Shown here: one piece after another, positions 25,726-33,850 of the stretch
Layout of the letters: every line of letters starts with the position of its first letter
Position numbering within the stretch: position 1 is the first letter of the stretch
Assembly (NCBI RefSeq): GCF_003430825.1
Contig: NZ_CP024047.1
Location: forward strand, 62,001-126,000
Source of the DNA: Natrarchaeobaculum sulfurireducens
GTDB lineage: Archaea > Halobacteriota > Halobacteria > Halobacteriales > Natrialbaceae
Length of the DNA stretch: 64,000 nt
Direction: 5' to 3'
Made by a program: the position numbers and the translations under genes
The notes under the pieces: model-generated
Seen by the model: the letters and a program-made list of their open reading frames with translations, nothing else
Told to the model about the DNA's origin: nothing
The model's database searches: none

Positions 25726-26796
25726 TCAGAACTCGTCGATGACGGGAATTCCTTCGGTCTCGTAGTCAGTCATCGCCTCGAGTTTGTCGTTGACGTCCTC
25801 GAGACCGATCGTCTCGGAGACGACGTCCGCGGGTCGGAGTTTGCCGGTCGCGACCAGCCGGAAGATTTCGTCGTAGCGGGTCGGCGGCATGCCGAGCGAG
25901 CCGATGAACTCGATCTCTTGCATGACCATCGCGTCGGTCGGCAGTTCGATCGTCCCCTGTTCGTCCTGGGTGGTGAGTCCGACCTGGAGGTGCTGGCCGT
26001 GCGTTCCCAGACTCTTCACCGAGTTCTGGCAGGTCGCGGCGATCCCGAGGGCGTCCATCGAGACGTCGGCACCGCCGTCGGCGATCGCTTTCACCTCGGC
26101 GGCGACGTTCTCGGCGTCGCCCGCATTCACCGTCTCGACGGCGCCGAGTTCGCGTGCTTTCTCGAGCTTTCCGTCGTCCAGATCGACTGCGATCACGTTC
26201 GCGCCGAGGGCGTCGGCGATGTGGACCGCCGAAAGGCCGACGCCGCCGACGCCGTGGACCGATACCCAGTCGCCCGCCTCGACGTCGGCCCGGTGAGCGA
26301 GTGCGTGAAACGACGTCATAAACCGGCAGCCGAGCCCGGCCATGTCGACCGACGAGACGCCATCGGGCAGGGAGACCAGGTTGTGGTCGGCGAACGGCAC
26401 GTGAAGCTCCTCGGCGAACGCGCCCTGAACCGGCTCGACGAATCCGAGCGGCATTACGTTCTCACAGGTGTTCGAAAATCCTCGCCGACACTGTGGACAC
26501 GTCCCGTCACCGAGGTTGAACGGGACGGCCACGTGATCGCCCTCCGAGACGGTCGTTACGTCCTCGCCGACGGCGACAACGGTTCCCGCGGGCTCGTGGC
26601 CGAGGATCTGTCCCGGCTGGGTCTCGAGCCCGAGCCAGCCCCAGTCACCCTGCCAGCCGTGCCAGTCGCTCCGGCAGACCCCGCAGGCTTCGACCTCGAC
26701 GACCGCACCCTTCGGGTCGGGTTCGGGTGCGTCGATGTCTTCGATCGAGAGTGGTTCTCCGTGTTCCTCGAGAATTGCTGCGCGCATAGCCGCCAT
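25726..26796 (-). CDS. adh: Zinc-dependent alcohol dehydrogenase family protein (MDR superfamily)
   Basis: The 356-residue medium-chain dehydrogenase has the catalytic zinc ligands in CGVCRSDWHGW and GHEPAGTVVAVGEDV, the NAD(P) motif VHGVGGVGLSAVHIADALG, and a following acidic residue (VIAVDLDD) favouring NAD. In the structural-zinc lobe only three of the usual four cysteines are evident (TCPQCRRGFSNTC), so the second zinc may be absent or use another ligand. Substrate is unknown. The ATG at 26787 (MRAAILEEHG) is an equally good start. Flanks are unrelated. Confidence 0.88.
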   Translation of the reverse strand: MAAMRAAILEEHGEPLSIEDIDAPEPDPKGAVVEVEACGVCRSDWHGWQGDWGWLGLETQPGQILGHEPAGTVVAVGEDVTTVSEGDHVAVPFNLGDGTCPQCRRGFSNTCENVMPLGFVEPVQGAFAEELHVPFADHNLVSLPDGVSSVDMAGLGCRFMTSFHALAHRADVEAGDWVSVHGVGGVGLSAVHIADALGANVIAVDLDDGKLEKARELGAVETVNAGDAENVAAEVKAIADGGADVSMDALGIAATCQNSVKSLGTHGQHLQVGLTTQDEQGTIELPTDAMVMQEIEFIGSLGMPPTRYDEIFRLVATGKLRPADVVSETIGLEDVNDKLEAMTDYETEGIPVIDEF

Positions 26797-26880
26797 ACAC
26801 TACGATAACAGGACACATATATCAATCCCCTAACGTCGGATGAGCGTGCCGGGAGGTCCGTCGGTCGGCCTCGACTGCGC

Positions 26881-27933
26881 TCAGTCGGCGAACGTGATCG
26901 CGTCCTCGAGTTCGAGCGGGACCGATCCTTTCCGGTAGGCCTCGACGTGGCCGTTCGGGCGGGCGCGATAGACGACGGCGGGTCGGTGGTGGACCTCGGG
27001 TTGTTCGCCGCGGACGGCGTTCCAGGCGTCGTCCCGGAACGACGAACAGTCGACGAAGAGGACGGCACCGCCGCCGTGTTTGGCGAGCTGGCCGTCGGTT
27101 TTCGTCTCGGCGGTGTCGCGGACGGCGGCGACGGGGCCGGCGGCCGCACGGTTCTTCGGTGGCTGGGGGCGAGTCACCTCGACGAGGACGTTCGTCCTGT
27201 CGTCGACTGCACGGAAGTCGAGTGAGTGTCCGGTCGTCACCTCGATTTCGGGTTCGACCCGGTATCCGGCTTCGGTAAGCACCCTCGCGGCGATGAACTC
27301 GCCCATCGCGGCGCTCATCCGGACGCGGTCGACGTGGCTGCTCGTCCCGAGCTTGCCCGACATAACGTGTCGGTACTCATCGAGCGCCCCGGTCTCGAGG
27401 AACTCCTCGAAGTAACGAGTCGTCTCGCGCCGGCCGGCGTCGGGGAAACCGGCGGCGTGTTCGCGAAAGAACGCACGGGTCGCCTCTCGGCCGTCTTTGG
27501 ACATGAAGACGGGCAGGAAGAACCACGAAATGTGGGGATAGTCGGCGAGCCACGGATCCTCCTCGTACAGCGTTGCGAGCAGTTCCCGCTGGGTCCAGCG
27601 AGTGACGCGATAGGGGACCTCGCGCCAGCCGAACTTATCGGTTCGCCACAACGACGAGGGGGTCTCCGTATTGCCCATCCAGTAGGCCTCCTCGCCGTTG
27701 CGGGCGAACAGTGCAACGTCGCCGTTTTGCATCTCGAAGCGGTGGGTCTCCCAGTTCGCACCGATCTCGTATTGCGGTGTGACTGCGCGAGCCCCGATGT
27801 TCGACCGAAGCGGCTGGAGGATCTGTTGTCTGACTCGTTGCTCGCTCCAGTGGTCGGGCGAGTATCGAAAGCGAAGCGGCCGTGCCACGCCGGTAGCTAT
27901 GGGTCGATGCCGGAAATACTGTTCGTTGTCCAC
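26881..27933 (-). CDS. Haloarchaeal DUF5784-type protein with a possible nuclease-like core
   Basis: A 350-residue protein unique to haloarchaea as far as I recall (DUF5784). It begins with RPLRFRYSPDHWSEQRVRQQ. The C-terminal third contains GYRVEPEIEVTTGHSLDFRA followed by NVLVEVTRPQPP, reminiscent of a D...ExT/K core of PD-(D/E)xK nucleases; this is inference, since the lysine is not clear. A GTG at 27888 could be the real start, matching the VARPLRFRYSP beginning. It is monocistronic and divergent from the small DUF5786 gene. Confidence 0.75.
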   Translation of the reverse strand: MDNEQYFRHRPIATGVARPLRFRYSPDHWSEQRVRQQILQPLRSNIGARAVTPQYEIGANWETHRFEMQNGDVALFARNGEEAYWMGNTETPSSLWRTDKFGWREVPYRVTRWTQRELLATLYEEDPWLADYPHISWFFLPVFMSKDGREATRAFFREHAAGFPDAGRRETTRYFEEFLETGALDEYRHVMSGKLGTSSHVDRVRMSAAMGEFIAARVLTEAGYRVEPEIEVTTGHSLDFRAVDDRTNVLVEVTRPQPPKNRAAAGPVAAVRDTAETKTDGQLAKHGGGAVLFVDCSSFRDDAWNAVRGEQPEVHHRPAVVYRARPNGHVEAYRKGSVPLELEDAITFAD

Positions 27934-28029
27934 GTCCAGCGTTCGTCACCTCGCTTTCGTCTCCGACTCCCCGTCGATGAACGACCGTTACATTCATGTG
28001 TCTCTGCGTCATAGATGTGTGCACTTACC

Positions 28030-28203
28030 ATGTCAATGGGTGCCTATGACGAGAACGAGCACGAGCGCCGCGAGCAACAGGCCTCGAGAGTGGACGCGGA
28101 CTTCGACGACGAGCGGACGATCTACCACGGCGAGGTCGAGTACGACTCCGGCGACTCTGCAGAAGCACTTCTCGACCAGTTCGAGCAAATCAAGTCGAAC
28201 TAA
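28030..28203 (+). CDS. Small acidic DUF5786-type protein
   Basis: A 57-residue acidic protein starting MSMGAYDENEHERREQQ with a C-terminal EALLDQFEQIKSN. I recall this architecture (GxYDE... start, acidic middle, LLDxLxxIK end) from the haloarchaeal DUF5786 family. No cysteines or membrane segment. Three in-frame ATGs occur at the start; 28030 or 28036 fits the family. The last four bases overlap the end of the convergent membrane-protein gene. Function unknown. Confidence 0.72.
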   Translation: MSMGAYDENEHERREQQASRVDADFDDERTIYHGEVEYDSGDSAEALLDQFEQIKSN

Positions 28204-28937
28204 CGCCGGTCCATCGGTGCCCGCCTGTTCGTCTCGCCGTTTCGCCCGAGTCCAATCGACAGTGACGCGACCACCACGACGGCGACGACGTGACCGCCGA
28301 GTGTTGCGAGCAAGAGCGGTCGATCGAGTACGAACGGAACCAACAGTAACTGGACGCCAGCGAAGGCAACGTTCAGCGCGTCAACCCGGCGGTAGCGCCG
28401 TGCCGTCACCGGGTCGAACTCGTAGACGAGCGCCCGCCAGAGGCCGACGACGCTCGCCCACCAGCACGTTCCGATCCGGTAGACGACGTCCCACAGTACG
28501 AGCAACGCGAGCGCGACGGCGACCGCAGGTGGGGCGGTGCCGAACAGCTCGGTCACGAGCCCGCCCTCGTTCGCCTGTGGATCGAGCACGAACAGATACG
28601 TAACGAGTGCGACGAACGCGAACACACCGAGAACGACGTCGATACTCGAGCCGAACAGCAGCCGCCGGTACGCCGTCGGTGTCGGAAGCTCGCGCACCTG
28701 GCGGCTAAACTCCAACATGAGCCAGCTTCCGACCGTTGCGACTACGACGGCGACCGTTCCCGGCACTACTGCGGCCCAGAGGTCGTAAACGGCGGCGACG
28801 AGTACGATCGCGGCTTCGAATCCGAGAAACTGAACCAGGATCGCCGTTCGGCCCGAGACCCGTAACCCGGGCACCGTCCCGAGCAGGCTTTCGTACACCC
28901 ACGTCTCCCCGTATTCCGGCCGCGGAGACGACGTCAT
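28200..28937 (-). CDS. Polytopic membrane protein, unknown function
   Basis: The 245-residue protein has a cytosolic N-terminus (TSSPRPEYGETWVYESLLG) and about five or six membrane helices, such as AAIVLVAAVYDLWAAVVPG and LGGHVVAVVVVASLSIGLG. A central loop includes YRIGTCWWASVVGLWRALVY. I recognise no transporter or enzyme motif. Its ATG overlaps the stop of the upstream oxidoreductase gene by 4 bases (ATGA), so the two are translationally coupled, hinting at a joint role. Confidence 0.75.
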   Translation of the reverse strand: MTSSPRPEYGETWVYESLLGTVPGLRVSGRTAILVQFLGFEAAIVLVAAVYDLWAAVVPGTVAVVVATVGSWLMLEFSRQVRELPTPTAYRRLLFGSSIDVVLGVFAFVALVTYLFVLDPQANEGGLVTELFGTAPPAVAVALALLVLWDVVYRIGTCWWASVVGLWRALVYEFDPVTARRYRRVDALNVAFAGVQLLLVPFVLDRPLLLATLGGHVVAVVVVASLSIGLGRNGETNRRAPMDRR

Positions 28938-29869
28938 TCGACAGCCTGCTCCGGTCGTGTCGTCCGCGTCGTGTCGTCCGTGTCGTGGCCGAGCGCCCGG
29001 CGAACCGCGACGTCGAACGACACCGGCTCGAGGCCGACCAGTCGCTCGAGTCGGTCGTCCTCGACGACGACGGGGTTTCGGAGGCCGTCGATCAGCGGGT
29101 AGGCGACTGCCGTCGGGACGTCGGTGACGAGGCCGACCCAGTAGGCGGACAGTCGGGGGCTCAAGATCGGAACGGGGAGGACGAGCGGTCGGCGGCCGGT
29201 GGCGATTTCGGCCGTCGTCGCCAGCAGCTCCCGGTAGGTGAGGACGTCGGGGCCGCCGATCTCGTACGTCTCACCGGCCGTCTCAGGGCGCTCGAGGACG
29301 GCCAAGCAGTACGCGACGACGTCGTCGATGCCGATCGGTTGACACCGCGTATGAATCCACCGGGGCGTTACCATCACCGGAAGCCGCGTCGCGAGCTGTG
29401 TCAACAACCGGAAACTCGCGCTGCCGTCGCCGACGATGATCGCGGCCCGAAGGACGGTTACCTCGGTGCTTCCCGCTGCGAGGACCGATTCGACCTCGTG
29501 ACGGGATTCGAGGTGAGCCGAGAGCACTTCCGCGTCGCTGCCGAGCCCGCTAAGATAGATCACTCGCTCGACCCCTGCAGCACTCGCCGCCCGTTCGAAG
29601 TTGCGGGCTGCCCGTCTGTCTCGGTCGGCGAAATCGCCGTGTGCGCCCATCGCGTGGATCAGGTAGAAGGCGGCGTCGACGTCCTCGAGTGCCGTCTCGA
29701 GGCCGTTCGGCTCGAGGACGTCGCCTTCGACGACGGTTACCGACTCCGCCGATTCGTAGGCGGTTTCGTCCCTGACGAGGACGGTCACATCGTGATCCGT
29801 CTTCTCGAGGAGGGCGACGACGAGTCGGCCGCCGACGAACCCAGTTGCACCCGTAACGAGTACGTTCAT
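28934..29869 (-). CDS. NAD(P)H-binding atypical SDR oxidoreductase
   Basis: The 311-residue protein begins with the Rossmann motif MNVLVTGATGFVGGRLVVAL and continues with VVEGDVLEPNGLETAL and AFYLIHAMGA, matching atypical SDRs of the NmrA/complex-I NDUFA9-like type. The classical YxxxK pair is not obvious; YLSGLGSDAEVLSAHLESRH takes its place, as in NDUFA9-like members that bind NADPH without strong catalysis. It shares a 4-base overlap with the downstream membrane-protein gene. Possible roles are quinone-, lipid- or carotenoid-related reductions, but nothing in the sequence decides. Confidence 0.85.
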   Translation of the reverse strand: MNVLVTGATGFVGGRLVVALLEKTDHDVTVLVRDETAYESAESVTVVEGDVLEPNGLETALEDVDAAFYLIHAMGAHGDFADRDRRAARNFERAASAAGVERVIYLSGLGSDAEVLSAHLESRHEVESVLAAGSTEVTVLRAAIIVGDGSASFRLLTQLATRLPVMVTPRWIHTRCQPIGIDDVVAYCLAVLERPETAGETYEIGGPDVLTYRELLATTAEIATGRRPLVLPVPILSPRLSAYWVGLVTDVPTAVAYPLIDGLRNPVVVEDDRLERLVGLEPVSFDVAVRRALGHDTDDTTRTTRPEQAVE

Positions 29870-29927
29870 GCCGTCCGTTGGGCTGCTGGTGTCTTAACAG
29901 TCGTTGCGAACACGATCCGCACAGCGA

Positions 29928-30941
29928 TCACTCGAGGTCGTCCCACCCCGGCGTCTCCGGTGCGCCGCGAGCCTCCTCGACAGCGCTCGCGACGGTCGGC
30001 GATGGCGTCCCGTCGGTTTGCACGCGCCGGCGATGCCACTCGCGGATGGTGGGACCGACCCAGGCGTCGTCGTTCGTTTTACTCGCTGCCTCGAGCGCCC
30101 GCTCTCTGGCCTGCTCGCGGTGGTGTTCGGAGATCGCGAGCGTGCCGGGACTCGAGGCGGCCGCGACCGCCAGACAGGTCGCCCGGTCCTCGCGGGTCGC
30201 CTCACCGCGGGCCAGCCGATCGATCACGCCCTCGAGCCTGTCGGGCTCGGGATGACAGAAGAGCTTCTCGCCGATGGCCTGGCTGCCGAGCAACAGATCC
30301 ACCGGCTCGTCCTCTACGTCAGCCTCGAGCAACCGCTCGCCGCCGAACGCCGCTTCGACCCGTTCGCACTCGGTCTCGGCCTCGAGCGCGAGGTTGTGGG
30401 CAGGGTAAGCGCCACACTCGGCCGGGAACAGGTCGTCGTCGTGGATTCGACACTGTAGCGTCGTCGGATCGAGGAAGACACAGGCCGGGAGCCAGACGGG
30501 CTCCTCGAGCTCGAACGGGGTGACGGGTTTCGGGGGTTTTCGCAGGCCGACGAAGAACGCCGGACGATCGGCGACGGCCGCGAGGTCGTAGCCGTCGACC
30601 GTGACTGCCTCGTGTTCGTCCCGTACACGCCAGAACCGTGGCGTCAGCGCGGCGGCGTATCCGGCCTCGAGAAACGCTCGCACCTCCTCGCGCGTGAGCG
30701 GGACGAAGTTCGCCACGTCGTCGATCGACGCCCGCCTCGAGCCGTCGTCCGTTCCGAGCGATCCGCGCTGGCGAGTCGTCGTTAGCGCGTCGTCGCCGTC
30801 GGGTGCGGCTGTCCCGTCCGTTCGCGGGCTGTCTGAGCCGCCGTTCGCCTCGGGCTGGAGGAGCCCTCGCCAGTCGATACAACAGCCCGCACAGCCCGCA
30901 CAGTTCACCTCCATATCGTGTGCTACGTCTTCATAGCGCAT
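29928..30941 (-). CDS. YkgJ-family cysteine cluster protein
   Basis: The 337-residue protein opens with the cluster motif EVNCAGCAGCCIDWRG, then has ACVFLDPTTLQCRIHDDDL and a CGAYPAHN segment. Together these give the YkgJ (Fe-S or zinc) cysteine pattern, here spread over a longer chain by an acidic insertion at about residues 35-80 and a C-terminal helical extension of about 110 residues. The family binds an Fe-S or zinc centre; its role is unknown. The start MRYEDVAHDMEVN is chosen because upstream codons are basic. It is divergent from the small zinc protein at 30991. Confidence 0.83.
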   Translation of the reverse strand: MRYEDVAHDMEVNCAGCAGCCIDWRGLLQPEANGGSDSPRTDGTAAPDGDDALTTTRQRGSLGTDDGSRRASIDDVANFVPLTREEVRAFLEAGYAAALTPRFWRVRDEHEAVTVDGYDLAAVADRPAFFVGLRKPPKPVTPFELEEPVWLPACVFLDPTTLQCRIHDDDLFPAECGAYPAHNLALEAETECERVEAAFGGERLLEADVEDEPVDLLLGSQAIGEKLFCHPEPDRLEGVIDRLARGEATREDRATCLAVAAASSPGTLAISEHHREQARERALEAASKTNDDAWVGPTIREWHRRRVQTDGTPSPTVASAVEEARGAPETPGWDDLE

Positions 30942-30990
30942 AATCGATCCGGGGGGAACGACTTTCCGCGCCCGGCCCCCTCGCTTACGC

Positions 30991-31236
30991 ATGGTCAGAG
31001 ACACCTGTGACGGCTGTGGGCGGCGTATCAGGGTTGCTGGCGGGATGGAGAACCTCTGGACGTTCGGCGAGGACGACGGCAGTACGGGGACGGCGATGCT
31101 GCTCGAACTCGGCGACGGCTCGGAACACCTGCTCTGTTATCCGTGTCTCGAGGCATTGCCCGACGAGCCGACCGCCGTGGACGTCGACCGACTCGAGCAA
31201 GTCGACGCGGAGACGTCGACGCTTTCCGGCCGGTGA
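30991..31236 (+). CDS. Small zinc-binding haloarchaeal protein
   Basis: The 81-residue protein has an N-terminal CDGCG knuckle and a second HLLCYPCLEALPDEP knuckle, together a likely C4 zinc ribbon. Between them lies an acidic, Gly-rich segment (GTAMLLELGDGSEH). Such small proteins are common in haloarchaea and unassigned. It is transcribed away from the YkgJ-type gene, sharing its 49-base upstream region, which is too short for two full separate promoters unless they overlap. Confidence 0.75.
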   Translation: MVRDTCDGCGRRIRVAGGMENLWTFGEDDGSTGTAMLLELGDGSEHLLCYPCLEALPDEPTAVDVDRLEQVDAETSTLSGR

Positions 31237-31391
31237 GCGGGACTCGAGTCGTCACGTCCGAATTGGCGACGGCGAAAACGGGTAGGGGTATGGGGAGGCG
31301 GACTGGCACGCGATGCGAACGTGGACACTGGTGCAGCCGTGTGATCACGGCCGCGTGGGCACGACGCGGCGGGGAACCGCGATGCCCGAAG

Positions 31392-31480
31392 CGGAAGGGG
31401 TGGGATTTGAACGCCACGAGGCTGTGAGGCCGCCGCGGGCCAGATGGCACCGCGGTGCTCTACCGCTGAGCGACCCTTCC
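31392..31480 (-). tRNA. tRNA-like sequence with aberrant anticodon region (possible tRNA pseudogene)
   Basis: Read on the minus strand, the acceptor stem GGAAGGG pairs perfectly with CCCTTCC. The D-arm GCTC-AGCGGTA-GAGC is perfect. The T-arm is nearly normal, with TTCAAATC in the loop but one extra C in its 5-prime strand. The region in between is 17 bases too long: a stem CCGCG/CGCGG closes a 13-base loop and a 16-base segment follows before the T-arm. A loop reading CTCACAG would give a Val (CAC) anticodon but its stem does not pair. This may be a decayed tRNA, an intron-containing tRNA with unusual geometry, or a tRNA-derived element. Identity is not assigned. Confidence 0.5.
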
Positions 31481-31668
31481 GTACTCGGTTCGATGGCCGA
31501 GTTCGTATTTGTAATCGGTCGGCTACCCCACTGTAGCACACCCTTACGCCCGCGAGCCGGCGGCCACTCGTGCGGTAAGCGCTGCCTTCCACCAGCTCCG
31601 GCGGACTCGAGTTCACTGGGCGCGACGCTCCGCAGCCTTTAGGGCCGGGCCGCTCCGTGCATCGAACG

Positions 31669-33546
31669 GTGAATCCCGACCGGATCTTCGAGGCGTTTCC
31701 CGCGCCGAGCTACCGCGGGAATCAAGAGCAGGCCCTCCAGGACATCCGCGACGCGTTCGCGGCCGGCAACGACGTCGTTCTCGTCCGTGCGCCGACGGGC
31801 AGCGGCAAATCGCTGCTCGCCCGAGCCGTCGCCGGCTGTGCCCGTCGGATCGACGAGGCGGACCCCAGCGACGCGACCGGGGCCTACTACACGACGCCGC
31901 AGGTCTCACAGCTCGACGACGTCGCCGAGGACGACCTCCTCGAGGATTTGAACGTCATCCGCGGCAAGTCGAACTACAGCTGTATTCTCCCACAGGAACG
32001 GAACACGCCGGTCAACCAGGCCCCCTGCGTTCGCGAGCGGGGGTACGACTGTTCGGTCAAACACCGATGTCCGTACTTCTCAGACCGGGCGATTGCCTCG
32101 AACCGGTCGATTGCGGCGATGACGCTCGCGTACTTCATGCAGACCGCCGGCAGCGAGGTGTTTCGCAAGCGCGACGTCGTCGTCGTCGACGAAGCCCACG
32201 GCCTCGCGGAGTGGGCCGAAATGTATGCGACGATCCAACTCGGCCCTCGCACTGTGCCGTTCTGGGACGACCTGCGCGTCCCCGCGATCGACTCGATCGA
32301 GCGCGCGGTTCGCTACGCCGAGAACCTCGCGGGCACCTGCGAGCGCCGCAAAGACGAGTTGCTCGCCCAGGAGTCGCTCACCCCCGGCGAGGTACGCGAA
32401 CGCGACCGCCTGCAAGAACTCATCGGCGAACTCGAGTGGTTCGTCAAGGACTTTCGTGACCCTCAGAGTCCAACGACGTGGCTGGTCGACCAGAGCGAAC
32501 CCCGCGACGCGGGGGCTCGAGGGAACGACGACGGCTCCGGCGACGCCGACGATCAGGCGGGCGGGCCGCTGACGATCAAGCCGATGAACCCCGAAAAGTA
32601 CCTCGCACACACCGTCTGGGATCGGGGCAACAAATTCGTCTTACTGTCCGCGACGATCCTCAACAAGGACGCGTTCTGCCGTCACGTCGGGTTGAACCCC
32701 GACCACGTCGCGCTCGTCGACGTCGGTCACACGTTTCCCGTCGAACACCGGCCGCTGTACGACGTCACCCAGGGAAAGATGACCTTCGAGCACCGCGACG
32801 AGACCACGCCGAAGATCGCTCGCACGATCGTCCGGCTCATGCAAAAACACCCCGACGAGAAGGGACTGATCCACGCACACTCCTACGACATCCAGGGACG
32901 GCTCGCCGACCTCCTCTCCGATTTCGGCGTCGGCGACCGCATCCGGGTCCACGACCGCGACGGCCGGGACGCCGACCTGGAGGCCTGGAAAGCGACCGAC
33001 GATCCCGACGTCTTCGTCTCCGTCAAGATGGAAGAAGCACTCGACCTCAAAGGCGACCGCTGTCGCTGGCAAGTGCTCTGTAAGGCACCATTCCTCAATA
33101 CGGGTGACTCGAGGGTGGCCCACCGTCTGGAAGAGGGCCAGTGGGCGTGGTACTACCGCGCCGCGTTGCGGACCGTCATCCAGGCCTGCGGCCGCGTCGT
33201 CCGCGCGCCCGACGACTACGGCTCGACGTACCTCGCCGATTCGAGTCTGCTCGATCTTTTCGAGCGTGCACGAACTGATACGCCCGACTGGTTCACCGAC
33301 CAGGTCGAGCGCATGAGCCAGCCGGAGTTACCCGCGTTCGACCCGCAGGCCGCCCTCGGTGACTCCTCGTCCGGTGGCCGATCGGGTGGCGTCTCGACGA
33401 CCGGACGCGCGAACGGACGCACGAGCACCGCCTCGAGTGGACGACGAGATGGTGACACCGACCGCGACCGTGGCTGGTCACGATCGAATCGCCGCCGCTC
33501 GTCGGGCTCGAGTCCGCTAGCAGACGTCTGGGATACGGACGGCTGA
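31669..33546 (+). CDS. Fe-S cluster DEAD/DEAH helicase, XPD/DinG-like
   Basis: The 625-residue superfamily-2 helicase has Walker A APTGSGKS (residues 41-48), Walker B VVDEAH, motif III LLSATIL, and a C-terminal motif VI QACGRVVRAPDDYG. Four cysteines, C105, C120, C128 and C134, lie between motifs I and II with the spacing of the XPD/Rad3 [4Fe-4S] domain. It probably unwinds DNA 5-prime to 3-prime in repair. The start is GTG; the family resemblance NPDRIFEAFPAPSYRG suggests 31669 rather than the GTG four codons upstream. The C-terminal 70 residues are Ser/Arg/Gly-rich and disordered. Confidence 0.9.
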   Translation: MNPDRIFEAFPAPSYRGNQEQALQDIRDAFAAGNDVVLVRAPTGSGKSLLARAVAGCARRIDEADPSDATGAYYTTPQVSQLDDVAEDDLLEDLNVIRGKSNYSCILPQERNTPVNQAPCVRERGYDCSVKHRCPYFSDRAIASNRSIAAMTLAYFMQTAGSEVFRKRDVVVVDEAHGLAEWAEMYATIQLGPRTVPFWDDLRVPAIDSIERAVRYAENLAGTCERRKDELLAQESLTPGEVRERDRLQELIGELEWFVKDFRDPQSPTTWLVDQSEPRDAGARGNDDGSGDADDQAGGPLTIKPMNPEKYLAHTVWDRGNKFVLLSATILNKDAFCRHVGLNPDHVALVDVGHTFPVEHRPLYDVTQGKMTFEHRDETTPKIARTIVRLMQKHPDEKGLIHAHSYDIQGRLADLLSDFGVGDRIRVHDRDGRDADLEAWKATDDPDVFVSVKMEEALDLKGDRCRWQVLCKAPFLNTGDSRVAHRLEEGQWAWYYRAALRTVIQACGRVVRAPDDYGSTYLADSSLLDLFERARTDTPDWFTDQVERMSQPELPAFDPQAALGDSSSGGRSGGVSTTGRANGRTSTASSGRRDGDTDRDRGWSRSNRRRSSGSSPLADVWDTDG

Positions 33547-33599
33547 TCGATCGAGGTTTCTGTCGATCGAGTGGCCCCGACAGTCGTCCAGCCGATCAG

Positions 33600-33686
33600 T
33601 TAGAACGCAGCGAGTGCGCCCCAGGCGATCATGGACGTCACCATGAGGACGGAAAAGAGGACGGCCATGATCTTGCTCATGTTCAT
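33600..33686 (-). CDS. 28-residue predicted membrane peptide
   Basis: Starts MNMSKIMAVLFSVLMVTS and ends AWGALAAF, one hydrophobic helix with a single lysine at the N-terminus. I have seen very similar tiny hydrophobic proteins annotated in haloarchaea, but cannot name the family. A longer in-frame version (start at 33812) would add a soluble extension. Coding potential is inferred only from the orderly hydrophobic character; expression is unproven. It faces the end of the helicase gene. Confidence 0.5.
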   Translation of the reverse strand: MNMSKIMAVLFSVLMVTSMIAWGALAAF

Positions 33687-33850
33687 ACGTAGACTCTCAG
33701 TCTCCGGGAGCATGAATGTCACGACCGCTACCGACCGGTAGGAGTCGTCACACCACTGACCCACTGCCGGAGCTGTCACACCAGCGGCCGCTTGCCACTC
33801 GGCTACCAGCAAGCCCGGCTCGTCGCCCGATGTCCAGCGACCGCCGCCCG

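Noticed and set aside
28736-30523. 595-codon plus-strand ORF
   Set aside because: It runs antisense to three well-supported genes and is Arg/Pro-rich; such long mirror ORFs are expected in GC-rich haloarchaeal DNA.
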